From the NCBI GenBank assembly GCA_913055805.1, contig CAJXLF010000005.1:62001-126000 (forward strand): 64,000 nucleotides of DNA, read 5' to 3'. A program made the position numbers and the translations under genes. The stretch is from an uncultured Salinisphaerales bacterium (GTDB lineage Bacteria > Pseudomonadota > Gammaproteobacteria > Nevskiales > CAJXLF01). The notes beneath the pieces are model-generated. The model was given only the letters and a program-made list of their open reading frames with translations. It did no database searches and was not told the DNA's origin. The stretch's first letter is position 1; each line of letters opens with the position of its first letter. Of the stretch, positions 9,683 to 18,107 are shown piece by piece.

Positions 9683-10624
9683 ATGAGCAAGATTCTAGTT
9701 GTCGCCCAGCATGACGATGGGCAATTGAATGTGGCCACCGCGCGCGCAGTGAAATGCGCATCGGAAGTAGGTGGTGAAGTGGAAGTTCTGGTACTGGCCG
9801 AGAGCGGTCAGTCGATTGGCGAGGCTGCGGCCCAGCTGGAGGGTGTCAGCAAGGTGCTGGTGGCGGACAATGCAGCCAATAGCCAGCCGCTGGCTGCCGT
9901 GTTGGCGCCGCAGATTGCCAAGGTGGCCCAGGACGGTGGTTACAGCCATGTGTTCGGCCCCAACACCACCTACGGCAAGGACCTGATGCCGCGCGTGGCT
10001 GCGCTGATGGGTGTGGCGATGGTAACCGACATCATGGCGGTACATGGCGCGCATGAGTTCGATCGTCCGATCTACGCCGGTAATGCTATCGTGACCGTGC
10101 AGGCAGACAGCGGCCAGGCGGTGGTGGCTTCCGTGCGTTGCGCCTCCTATCAGGCGGCCGGTCAGGGCGGTAGCGCTGCCGTGGAAGGTATTTCCGTGGA
10201 CGCCGAACTGCCGACGCATACCCGTTACGTGGGGCTGAAGAAGGAAGGCGGTGATCGTCCCGATCTGCAGTCTGCGCCTCGCGTTGTTTCCGGTGGCCGC
10301 GGTGTCGGTTCTTCCGAGAACTTCAAGGTTATTTTTGATCTGGCGGACAAGCTGGGTGCCGGCGTGGGCGCTTCGCGTGCCGCGGTGGACTCCGGTTATG
10401 TGCCCAACGATATGCAGGTCGGTCAGACCGGCAAAATCATTGCCCCGGAGCTCTATATTGCTGTCGGTATTTCCGGCGCCATTCAGCATCTGGCCGGCAT
10501 CAAGGATGCCGGTTGCATCGTGGCCATCAACAGCGATGAAGACGCGCCTATCTTTGAGGTGGCGGATATCGGTCTGGTTGGCGACCTGTTCCAGGTGCTG
10601 CCGGAACTGCAGGGCAAACTCTAA
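9683..10624 (+). CDS. etfA: electron transfer flavoprotein subunit alpha
   Basis: A 313-aa FAD-binding alpha subunit. The C-terminal FAD domain is intact, with [31 protein letters not shown] and the closing region [20 protein letters not shown]. An AAGGGGAAAG ribosome site precedes the ATG. A strong terminator follows 37 bp after the stop, so atuA–acd–etfD–etfB–etfA may be one transcription unit separate from the downstream SDR-led unit. Confidence 0.97.
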   Translation: MSKILVVAQHDDGQLNVATARAVKCASEVGGEVEVLVLAESGQSIGEAAAQLEGVSKVLVADNAANSQPLAAVLAPQIAKVAQDGGYSHVFGPNTTYGKDLMPRVAALMGVAMVTDIMAVHGAHEFDRPIYAGNAIVTVQADSGQAVVASVRCASYQAAGQGGSAAVEGISVDAELPTHTRYVGLKKEGGDRPDLQSAPRVVSGGRGVGSSENFKVIFDLADKLGAGVGASRAAVDSGYVPNDMQVGQTGKIIAPELYIAVGISGAIQHLAGIKDAGCIVAINSDEDAPIFEVADIGLVGDLFQVLPELQGKL

Positions 10625-10661
10625 GCCTGACCGGCATTGCCGTTCACGACCAGAGTCAAAG

Positions 10662-10688
10662 GCGCCGGGGATTCCCCGGCGCTTTTTT
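10662..10688 (+). terminator. rho-independent terminator after etfA
   Basis: A perfect 9-bp stem (GCGCCGGGG / CCCCGGCGC) with an ATT loop is followed by six T. It divides the atuA-etf part from the atuB-F part of the cluster. Confidence 0.93.
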
Positions 10689-10749
10689 GTTTCCATCTCC
10701 TGGCGCCCTTGATGCCGGGAGCGATGCCTGAAATTCAGAAGGTGCCGAG

Positions 10750-11619
10750 ATGAGTTACCAATCCATTTTCCGTGATGGCTGTTTTGCCGGTCGAAAGATT
10801 ATCGTGACTGGTGGCGGTAGCGGCATCGGCCGCTGTACGGCGCATGAGCTTGCCAGTCTGGGTGCACTGGTCATACTGGTCGGCCGCACGCAGGAGAAGC
10901 TCGACAAGGTCGCCGCGGAAATTGCGGAAGATGGGGGGCAGGCGGACACGCAAAGCCTGGATATCCGCGATGAAGATGCTGTCAAGGCGGCCGTGACGGC
11001 CATACTGGAACGACACGGCCGGATTGATGGACTGGTGAACAATGCGGGTGGCCAGTTCCCGGCGCCGTTGGCGAAAATCTCCAAGCGCGGCTTCGAGACG
11101 GTGGTCAGCAATAATCTCACTGGTGGGTTCCTGGTGGCGCGTGAAGTCTATAACCAGAGCATGCATCAGCATGGGGGCAGCATCGTGAATATCGTGGCGG
11201 ATATGTGGAACGGCATGCCGGGTATGGGGCACTCGGGAGCGGCCCGCGCCGGCATGCTGAACTTTACCGAGACGGCCGCCGTGGAATGGGCCTGTTCCGG
11301 CGTGCGGGTAAACGCCGTGGCGCCGGGCTGGATCATGTCCAGTGGGCTGGATACCTATGAGGACCCAGCGCTCAAGGCCATGTTCCCGGTGCTGAAGAAA
11401 AAGGTGCCGTTGAAACGCCTGGGTGAGGAGGCCGAGGCCAGCAGCGCAATCTGCTTCCTGCTGTCGGAAGCGGCAGCGTTTATCAGTGGCGATTGCATCA
11501 AGGTCGACGGGGCCGCGTCCTGCAATACCAAGCTGGATCCGCTTGCCGAGCACGATAATTCCAGGCCGTTCGAGGGTTTCCATCGAGCGGTGAAGCCCAA
11601 GGTCCTGCAGGGCGGCTAA
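10750..11619 (+). CDS. SDR of the PECR/enoyl-CoA reductase type (AtuB position)
   Basis: A 289-aa short-chain dehydrogenase. The cofactor motif TGGGSGIG (21-28) and NNAGG are present. The usual YxxxK catalytic pair is absent and reads HSGAARAG, as in peroxisomal trans-2-enoyl-CoA reductase and dienoyl-CoA reductase relatives. That suggests a CoA-thioester reductase rather than a classical alcohol dehydrogenase. It sits directly before the carboxyltransferase gene, the position of atuB in Pseudomonas. The Pseudomonas AtuB/AtuG proteins are annotated as citronellol/citronellal-related SDRs, so the exact step is uncertain. The ATG at 10750 has only a weak ribosome site. Confidence 0.75.
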   Translation: MSYQSIFRDGCFAGRKIIVTGGGSGIGRCTAHELASLGALVILVGRTQEKLDKVAAEIAEDGGQADTQSLDIRDEDAVKAAVTAILERHGRIDGLVNNAGGQFPAPLAKISKRGFETVVSNNLTGGFLVAREVYNQSMHQHGGSIVNIVADMWNGMPGMGHSGAARAGMLNFTETAAVEWACSGVRVNAVAPGWIMSSGLDTYEDPALKAMFPVLKKKVPLKRLGEEAEASSAICFLLSEAAAFISGDCIKVDGAASCNTKLDPLAEHDNSRPFEGFHRAVKPKVLQGG

Positions 11620-11761
11620 AGGACAAGTAACCTGCATTTCCCTGGCCCTTGTAAAAGCCTGCGAAATCCAAGAATCTTCACGCTTTCCAAACGGCTGCGT
11701 ATGGTCCGGGCAAGTGTGCCTGCATAGCAGCCGATCATGACAATATGCAGCAGGTGAGACC

Positions 11762-13378
11762 ATGCCGGTCATAGAATCGAAAGTCGATCTCCATAGTGAT
11801 GCCTTCCGCCAGAACCGCGAAGACATGTTGGGATGTATCGAGGAATTCCGGGCCATCGAGGCCAGGGTGCGCGATACCGAGCTTTCCAAGAAGGCCCGCT
11901 TCGAGAAACGTGGCCAGTTATTGCCGCGTGAGCGTGTCAATCTGATGCTGGATCGGGGTTCGCCGTTTCTGGAGCTGTCAACGCTTTGTGGGTACAAATA
12001 CCACGACGACAAGGATGGCTCGCTGGCAGGGGGTAACAGCATTTACGGTATCGGTTATGTCAGCGGCACGCGCTGCATGTTGACTGCCTCCAACAGCGCT
12101 ATCAAGGGCGGCACCATGACCCCCTACGGTGTACAGAAGACGCTACGTGTGCAGGAAATTTCCCTGCAACAGAAACTGCCTGTGGTTTCGATGATCGAAT
12201 CGGGCGGCGCCAATCTGATGTATCAGGAAGACCTGTTCATTCCCGGTGGCAAGACCTTCGCCAATCAAGCCCGTCTGTCGGCAGCCGGCATTCCGCAGGT
12301 AACCGTGGTGCATGGTTCTTCAACGGCTGGCGGGGCATATATGCCGGGGCTGTCGGATTACGTGATCATGGTGCGCAACAAGGCCAAGGTTTTCCTGGCC
12401 GGGCCACCTCTGCTGCGGGCTGCCACCGGTGAGATTGCCGAGGATGAGGAATTGGGGGGCGCCGATATGCATGGCACGGTGGCCGGAACCTGCGAATACC
12501 TGGCCGAAGACGACGCCGATGGCATTCGCATTGCTCGTGAGGTGATGGGCAAGATCGCCTGGAATGAGCATCTGCCCGTATTCGCGGCACGCGAGTATAG
12601 CGAGCCGCTCTACGATATCGAGGATCTCTGTGGCATCGTGCCGGCGGATTACCGCAAGCCCTACGATTGCCGTGAGGTGATTGCTCGGCTGGTGGACGGT
12701 TCCGAGTTCCTTGAATTCAAGGCTGACTGGGATCAGCAGACCATCTGCGGTCAGGCCACTATCGAAGGCCATCCGGTCGGCATTATCGGTAACAACGGGC
12801 CGATCACGACCAAGGGCGCCAACAAGGCCGGTCAGTTCATCCAGCTCTGTTGTCAGTCCGACATGCCCATCATTTATCTGCAGAACATTACCGGGTACAT
12901 GGTCGGTACGGAGGCGGAGCAGGGCGGCATCGTCAAGCACGGCTCGAAAATGATCCAGGCCGTGGCCAATGCCACCGTGCCACAGATCACCATTGTCATG
13001 GGCGGGTCGTTCGGGGCAGGCAACTACGGTATGTGCGGTCGTGGTTATGATCCGGAGTTCATCTTTGCCTGGCCCAACAGCCGTACCGCTGTAATGGGGG
13101 GTGAGCAGGCGGCCAAGGTGATGTCGATTGTGACCGAGGCCAAGATGAAGGCCGCCGGCAAGGATGTGCCGGCCGAATTCCTGCAGCAGATGGAACAGCA
13201 GATTATCGACAAGTTCAACGAGCAGTCGCATGCCTTTAACGGTACGGCGCGGCTCTGGGATGACGGTCTTATCGACCCGCGTGACACACGACGTGTACTG
13301 GCGCTGACCCTGTCTGTCTGTCGGGAGGCGCGCCTGCGCCAGCTGCATCCCAATACCTTCGGCGTGGCGAGATTCTGA
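11762..13378 (+). CDS. atuC: acyl-CoA carboxylase carboxyltransferase subunit (geranyl-CoA carboxylase beta-like)
   Basis: A 538-aa carboxyltransferase with the N- and C-terminal crotonase-fold halves. Motifs include HGSSTAGGAYMPG, the biotin/acyl-CoA site region GSFGAGNYGMCGR and WPNSRTAVMGGEQAA. It would transfer CO2 from carboxybiotin to a methyl-branched enoyl-CoA. Geranyl-CoA (AtuC) is favoured over 3-methylcrotonyl-CoA (LiuB) because of gene order and because atuA is nearby. The assignment is by context and family, not by a proven selectivity residue. AGGTGAGACC precedes the ATG. Its biotin-carrying partner is the gene at 15347. Confidence 0.78.
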   Translation: MPVIESKVDLHSDAFRQNREDMLGCIEEFRAIEARVRDTELSKKARFEKRGQLLPRERVNLMLDRGSPFLELSTLCGYKYHDDKDGSLAGGNSIYGIGYVSGTRCMLTASNSAIKGGTMTPYGVQKTLRVQEISLQQKLPVVSMIESGGANLMYQEDLFIPGGKTFANQARLSAAGIPQVTVVHGSSTAGGAYMPGLSDYVIMVRNKAKVFLAGPPLLRAATGEIAEDEELGGADMHGTVAGTCEYLAEDDADGIRIAREVMGKIAWNEHLPVFAAREYSEPLYDIEDLCGIVPADYRKPYDCREVIARLVDGSEFLEFKADWDQQTICGQATIEGHPVGIIGNNGPITTKGANKAGQFIQLCCQSDMPIIYLQNITGYMVGTEAEQGGIVKHGSKMIQAVANATVPQITIVMGGSFGAGNYGMCGRGYDPEFIFAWPNSRTAVMGGEQAAKVMSIVTEAKMKAAGKDVPAEFLQQMEQQIIDKFNEQSHAFNGTARLWDDGLIDPRDTRRVLALTLSVCREARLRQLHPNTFGVARF

Positions 13379-13380
13379 TC

Positions 13381-14544
13381 ATGAGCTTCTTTACACACGA
13401 ACATCACGAAATCCGGCGTACGGCCGAACGCTTTGTTGAACAGCATATCAATCCGCATGTCGAACAATGGGAGCGCGAAGGTCTGTTCCCGGCGCACGAA
13501 GTCTTCAAGGGTCTGGGTGATCTGGGCATGCTCGGTATCACCAAGCCGGAAGAATACGGCGGCCTGGGTCTGGACTATTCCTATCAGGTGGCTTTTGCCG
13601 AGGCTATTGGGACCTGTACCTGTGGCGGCATTCCCATGGCGATCGGGGTGCAGACCGACATGGCCACGCCAGCGCTGGCGCGCTTCGGTTCAGACGAGCT
13701 GAAGAAGGAATATCTGGCGCCGGCAATCGCCGGTGATCTTGTGGCCTGTATTGCGGTGAGCGAGCCGGGCGCCGGTTCGGATGTGGCAGGCATCAAGACC
13801 ACCGCGAAACGGGTTGGCGACGACTATGTCATCAATGGCCAGAAAATGTGGATCACCAACGGCACCCAGGGCGACTGGGCCTGCCTGCTGGCGAACACTG
13901 GCGATGAAGCGGACCGTCACGGCAACAAATCGCTGATTGTGGTGCCCCTGGATGCTGCGGGCATTCAGCGGGAGACCAAACTGGACAAGCTGGGTCAGCG
14001 CTCCTCGGATACCGCCATCATTTTCCTGGACAACGTGAAGGTGCCGGCGCGCAATCTCATCGGTCAGGAAGGCAAGGGTTTCAGTTACCAGATGCAGCAG
14101 TTCCAGGAAGAACGCCTGTTTCTTTCCGCCAGTATTCTGAAAGCCATGGACCGGGTATTCGACGACACCGTCGAATATACCCGCCAGCGCAATATTTTCG
14201 GCAAGTCCGTGCTGGACAATCAGTATGTGCATTTCACCCTGGCCGAGCTCAAGACCGAGCTGGAAGCGGCCCGTGCCCTGATCTACCGCGCTACCGAAGA
14301 CATGCTGGAGGGCCGGGATGTGACGCTGGCCGCCTCCATGGCCAAGCTCAAGACGGCCCGTCTGTCACGCCAGCTGACCGATGTCTGTATGCAGTTCTGG
14401 GGTGGGCAGGGTTATATGTGGGAAAGTTCTCCAGCCCAGTTCTACCGGGACCTGCGCCTGCATTCCATCGGCGGTGGCGCTGATGAGGTGATGATGCAGA
14501 TCATCTCCAAGCACTTGGGTATTTTGCCGGGGAAGAAGAAATGA
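13381..14544 (+). CDS. atuD: acyl-CoA dehydrogenase (citronellyl-CoA-type), copy 2
   Basis: A 387-aa acyl-CoA dehydrogenase starting 3 bp after atuC. It has SEPGAGSDVAG (127-137), KMWITNG (155-161), a Glu at residue 244 in QEERL, and IGGGADE replacing the C-terminal catalytic Glu region. It is clearly paralogous to the protein encoded at 5883. Its place between carboxyltransferase and enoyl-CoA hydratase genes matches atuD, citronellyl-CoA dehydrogenase. The stop overlaps the next start (ATGA), implying translational coupling. Electrons would go to the EtfAB pair encoded upstream. An isovaleryl-CoA role cannot be excluded. Confidence 0.82.
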   Translation: MSFFTHEHHEIRRTAERFVEQHINPHVEQWEREGLFPAHEVFKGLGDLGMLGITKPEEYGGLGLDYSYQVAFAEAIGTCTCGGIPMAIGVQTDMATPALARFGSDELKKEYLAPAIAGDLVACIAVSEPGAGSDVAGIKTTAKRVGDDYVINGQKMWITNGTQGDWACLLANTGDEADRHGNKSLIVVPLDAAGIQRETKLDKLGQRSSDTAIIFLDNVKVPARNLIGQEGKGFSYQMQQFQEERLFLSASILKAMDRVFDDTVEYTRQRNIFGKSVLDNQYVHFTLAELKTELEAARALIYRATEDMLEGRDVTLAASMAKLKTARLSRQLTDVCMQFWGGQGYMWESSPAQFYRDLRLHSIGGGADEVMMQIISKHLGILPGKKK

Positions 14545-15350
14545 GGCTGCCGGAAACCACGCATCTGCAGCTTGAGCTGCAGGACGGAATACTGCTCGCG
14601 ACCATCAACCGTCCCGAAGCGAAAAACGCCATGAACAGCGTGGTGCTGGACGATCTCAACAATGTCTTTGATGCCATTGCTGATGATCGCAGTGTGCGTG
14701 CCGTGGTGTTGCGGGGCGCCGAGGGTAATTTCTGCGCCGGTGGTGATCTCAAGGAAATGGCCCAGGCGCGGTTCGCGCCGGCCGCACAAGACGGTCGTGA
14801 TGCGGTGGAGGCCTATAGCCGACGTTTCGGCGCCATGCTACGCAAGGTGAATAACGCGCCACAGGCGGTGATTGCGCTGCTCGAAGGCGCGGTGCTGGGT
14901 GGCGGTTTCGGCCTGGCCTGTGCTTCGGACGTCGCTATTGCGCATCGGGATGCCAAGTTCGGTCTGCCGGAAACCAGCCGCGGCATCCCGCCCGCACAAA
15001 TAGCGCCTTTCGTTGTTGAGCGTATCGGCATTACCCAGGCGCGCCGTCTGGGCGTCTGCGGCGGTATGTTCAATGGTGAAGAGGCGCAGAAGCTGGGCGT
15101 GGTGCACTACCTGGTGAGTGATGATCTGGAGATGCAGACCCGGCTTGAGGAAGTACTTGGCCAGATTCGCCAGTGTGCCCCGGGCGCCAATGCGGTGACC
15201 AAGGACATCATGCTGAAAGTCGGGCGCATGGATATGGATGACATTCTCGATGAGGCTTCACGGCGCTTTGCAGACTGCGTGCGTGGAGATGAGGGCGTGG
15301 AAGGCACGACTGCCTTTATCGAAAAAAGAAAACCGAGCTGGAATACATGA
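14541..15350 (+). CDS. atuE: enoyl-CoA hydratase/isomerase family protein (AtuE-like)
   Basis: A 269-aa crotonase-fold protein. The oxyanion-hole segment FCAGGDLKEM and the loop GLPETSRGIPP, with one catalytic Glu, are present. The other classical Glu position reads GGGFGLA, with Gly in place of Glu. In the atu pathway this step would hydrate isohexenylglutaconyl-CoA, the carboxylated geranyl-CoA product. It overlaps both neighbours by ATGA, consistent with stoichiometric expression with the dehydrogenase and the biotin subunit. 3-Methylglutaconyl-CoA hydratase (LiuC) is the main alternative. Confidence 0.78.
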   Translation: MRLPETTHLQLELQDGILLATINRPEAKNAMNSVVLDDLNNVFDAIADDRSVRAVVLRGAEGNFCAGGDLKEMAQARFAPAAQDGRDAVEAYSRRFGAMLRKVNNAPQAVIALLEGAVLGGGFGLACASDVAIAHRDAKFGLPETSRGIPPAQIAPFVVERIGITQARRLGVCGGMFNGEEAQKLGVVHYLVSDDLEMQTRLEEVLGQIRQCAPGANAVTKDIMLKVGRMDMDDILDEASRRFADCVRGDEGVEGTTAFIEKRKPSWNT

Positions 15351-17338
15351 GCAAGTTCAAAAAGGTTCTGATAGCCAACCGCGGTGAAATCGCACTCCGT
15401 GTGATTCGTGGCGCCAAACGCATGGGTTACAGCACGGTTGCCGTCTATTCTGACGCCGATCGTGACGCCGCCCATGTCTGGGCCGCTGACGAGGCCGTGC
15501 GTCTGGGGCCGGCGCCGGTAGGCGAATCCTATCTGGTGATTGACAAGATGATCGAGGCGGCCCGCGCCTCAGGTGCGGATGCTGTTCACCCGGGCTATGG
15601 CTTCCTGGCCGAGAACGCCGGCTTTGCCCGCGCCTGCGAATCCGCCGGGCTCGTCTTTATCGGTCCGACCCCGGATGCTATCGACCTCATGGGCAACAAG
15701 CGTGCTGCCAAGCTGCGTATGATCGAAGCCGGTGTGCCTTGCGTGCCTGGCTACGAGGGTGAGGATCAGGAGGATGACACCCTGATCGCCAGGGCAAGGG
15801 AAATCGGCTGTCCCATCATGGTCAAGGCTTCTGCCGGCGGTGGCGGTCGCGGCATGCGCCTGGTTGCGGACGAGGCCAAGCTGGCCGAAGCGATCAAGTC
15901 GGCGCGTTCCGAAGCACAGAATGCCTTCGGCTCCAGCGAGTTGATCCTGGAAAAGGCCGTCATCAATGCCCGCCATGTGGAAATCCAGGTCTTTGCAGAT
16001 ACGCACGGCAATGTCATTCACCTGGGCGAGCGCGACTGTTCGGTGCAACGCCGCCACCAGAAAGTGGTGGAAGAAGCGCCATCGCCGGCTGTGGACGAGG
16101 CCTTGCGCGACAAGATGGGTCAGGCGGCCGTGGAAGCGGCGCAGGCCATCAAGTACCGCGGCGCAGGCACGGTGGAGTTCCTGCTGGATACCTCCGGTGA
16201 ATTCTATTTCATGGAAATGAACACCCGCCTGCAGGTGGAGCACCCGGTCACCGAACTGGTCACCGGTCAGGATCTGGTGGAATGGCAGTTGCGCGTGGCC
16301 GAGGGCGAGACCCTGCCCATGGCGCAGGCCGATCTGCAGATGAAGGGGCACGCCATCGAAGTGCGCCTTTGCGCCGAGGACCCTGAGCAGGACTTCCTGC
16401 CGCAGACCGGCAAGGTATTGCGCTGGCACGAGCCGCAGGGCGACGGCATCCGCGTGGACCACTGCCTGCAAGAGGGCGGCGAAATCAGTCCCTTTTACGA
16501 TTCCATGCAGGGCAAGCTGATTGCCTGGGGGCCAAACCGTTACGTGGCGCGTTGCCGCCTGATCAAGGCGCTGGAAGAGTGCGTGCTGCTGGGTGTGGTC
16601 AGTAACAAGGACTTCCTGGTCAGGATATTGAATCACGAGGCTTTCGCTGCGGGTGATTTCGACACCAAGTTTATCGACAGGTATTTCCCGCGTGACGAGA
16701 TAGAAGCGGCCTTACCCGGTCTGCGTCATCGGGCATTGGCTGCTGTGGCGATGTACCACCGTGATGCGACGGCACTGAGGTCTGATCAGGGCCTGAGTGA
16801 GAGCTTTATGAGCTGGCGCAACTCGAATGCTGTCTCCTACCAGCTCAAGATCGGGCATGGCGAAAACCTGTGGGAATGTGCCATCAGGGCGACCGGGCCC
16901 TGTGCCTATGAAGTCGATCTTGGAGACAAAGAGGAAAAACAGCACATTACCCTCACCAGTTTCTCGGATCACGAGTTCCATTACGTATGCGAAGGCGTGC
17001 AGGGCAGTGCGGATTATGCGGGCGCAGGCAATCTCCTTTGGCTGTCCTGCGAGGGTGAAACCTGGGTCTATAGCGACAAAACACTGCTACCACCGGATGC
17101 GGGCGCAGAAGGCAGTGACGGCCGGATCCTGGCATCGATGGATGGCAAGATTCTGGCCGTGAATGTGCAACCAGGCGATTCCATCAGCAAGGGTGAAACG
17201 GTGCTGGTGCTGGAAGCCATGAAAATGGAGTTTCAGGTGGCCGCCGCAGTCGACGGGATTGTCGAGGAGGTCGGTGTTTCCGCGGGTGATCAGGTCAAGG
17301 CGCGCCAGTTGATGGCCGCTATCAAACCTGTTGAGTAG
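15347..17338 (+). CDS. atuF: biotin carboxylase/biotin carrier subunit of acyl-CoA carboxylase (AtuF-like)
   Basis: A 663-aa alpha subunit. The biotin carboxylase domain (residues 1-450) has the ATP-grasp glycine loop KASAGGGGRGMR and the active-site stretch EMNTRLQVEHPVTE. A linker domain follows. The C-terminal biotinyl domain carries biotin on K626 in EAMKME. It would form the holoenzyme with the carboxyltransferase encoded at 11762. This is the last gene of the cluster. Its 3' end overlaps the convergent yciK gene by 17 bp, so no intergenic terminator is available between them. Confidence 0.85.
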   Translation: MSKFKKVLIANRGEIALRVIRGAKRMGYSTVAVYSDADRDAAHVWAADEAVRLGPAPVGESYLVIDKMIEAARASGADAVHPGYGFLAENAGFARACESAGLVFIGPTPDAIDLMGNKRAAKLRMIEAGVPCVPGYEGEDQEDDTLIARAREIGCPIMVKASAGGGGRGMRLVADEAKLAEAIKSARSEAQNAFGSSELILEKAVINARHVEIQVFADTHGNVIHLGERDCSVQRRHQKVVEEAPSPAVDEALRDKMGQAAVEAAQAIKYRGAGTVEFLLDTSGEFYFMEMNTRLQVEHPVTELVTGQDLVEWQLRVAEGETLPMAQADLQMKGHAIEVRLCAEDPEQDFLPQTGKVLRWHEPQGDGIRVDHCLQEGGEISPFYDSMQGKLIAWGPNRYVARCRLIKALEECVLLGVVSNKDFLVRILNHEAFAAGDFDTKFIDRYFPRDEIEAALPGLRHRALAAVAMYHRDATALRSDQGLSESFMSWRNSNAVSYQLKIGHGENLWECAIRATGPCAYEVDLGDKEEKQHITLTSFSDHEFHYVCEGVQGSADYAGAGNLLWLSCEGETWVYSDKTLLPPDAGAEGSDGRILASMDGKILAVNVQPGDSISKGETVLVLEAMKMEFQVAAAVDGIVEEVGVSAGDQVKARQLMAAIKPVE

Positions 17339-18107
17339 GCGCCTCGATGACCAGTCTTTTCCCGCTCACATGCTCGCTGTCACGGCCAAGCAGGTAGAGG
17401 ATGGCCGGAAGCACTTCCTGTGGTTGCCGGAAACTGTTGCTGGCCGCAGCCGGGTAGGCAAGTTCATGCAATTTCGACTTGACCGGACCCGGGTCCAGGC
17501 TGTTCATGCGCAGGCCCGTATTGCGGAGTTCGCCGGCCCATAGCTGGCTGAGACAGTCCAGTCCGGCCTTGGCAACTGCATAGGGTCCCCAGAAGGGTTT
17601 GGCCTGAGCGCCGGCACTGTCCGACATGAAAATCACCGAGCCGTTATCTGATGCATTGAGCAGGCCCAGACAAACCTGGGTCATGAACAGGGATGCATTC
17701 AGGTTGATGTGAAGATGTTTCATCCAGTCAGGCGGTGTGGTTTCCGCCATGGGTTTGAGGCTTTCAAAGTGGACTGCGTTATTCACCAGGCCGTCGAGCC
17801 GACCGAATTCGGTTTGCAATGTGGCAGCCAGTTCCTCGTAGTTGTTCCAGGCGGCGCCTTCCAGGTTCATGGGGTAGATGGCCGGTTCGGGATGGCCCGC
17901 CGCCACGATGCTGTCATAGACCATTTCCAGCTTCTTGATGGTGCGGCCCAACAGTATGACGGTTGCGCCATGCGCAGCGCAGGCCCTGGCTATTTCACGG
18001 CCCAGGCCGCTGCCTGCGCCCGTCACCAGGATGACCTGTCCCGCTAGAAGATCCTTGGCGACCGTGTAACCAAGCAGTTCCTCGGTGCTGTTAAGGGTCA
18101 GTGACAT
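17322..18107 (-). CDS. yciK: YciK family short-chain dehydrogenase
   Basis: A 261-aa SDR of unknown substrate. It has TGAGSGLG for NAD(P) and the active-site YAVAK preceded by an SDSAG serine. The start at 18107 (MSLTLNS) was chosen because its ATG overlaps the stop of the upstream phosphatase gene (TGATG). A longer frame would extend 23 residues into that gene. In Pseudomonas yciK also follows ubiG and mupP. It is the last gene of this minus-strand run and overlaps atuF convergently. Confidence 0.9.
   Translation of the reverse strand: MSLTLNSTEELLGYTVAKDLLAGQVILVTGAGSGLGREIARACAAHGATVILLGRTIKKLEMVYDSIVAAGHPEPAIYPMNLEGAAWNNYEELAATLQTEFGRLDGLVNNAVHFESLKPMAETTPPDWMKHLHINLNASLFMTQVCLGLLNASDNGSVIFMSDSAGAQAKPFWGPYAVAKAGLDCLSQLWAGELRNTGLRMNSLDPGPVKSKLHELAYPAAASNSFRQPQEVLPAILYLLGRDSEHVSGKRLVIEAPTQQV

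Noticed and set aside
11762-17338. Leucine/isovalerate (liu) operon
   Set aside because: The presence of atuA and the order SDR-carboxyltransferase-dehydrogenase-hydratase-biotin carboxylase fit atuABCDEF better, and no HMG-CoA lyase (liuE) is present. It remains the main alternative.
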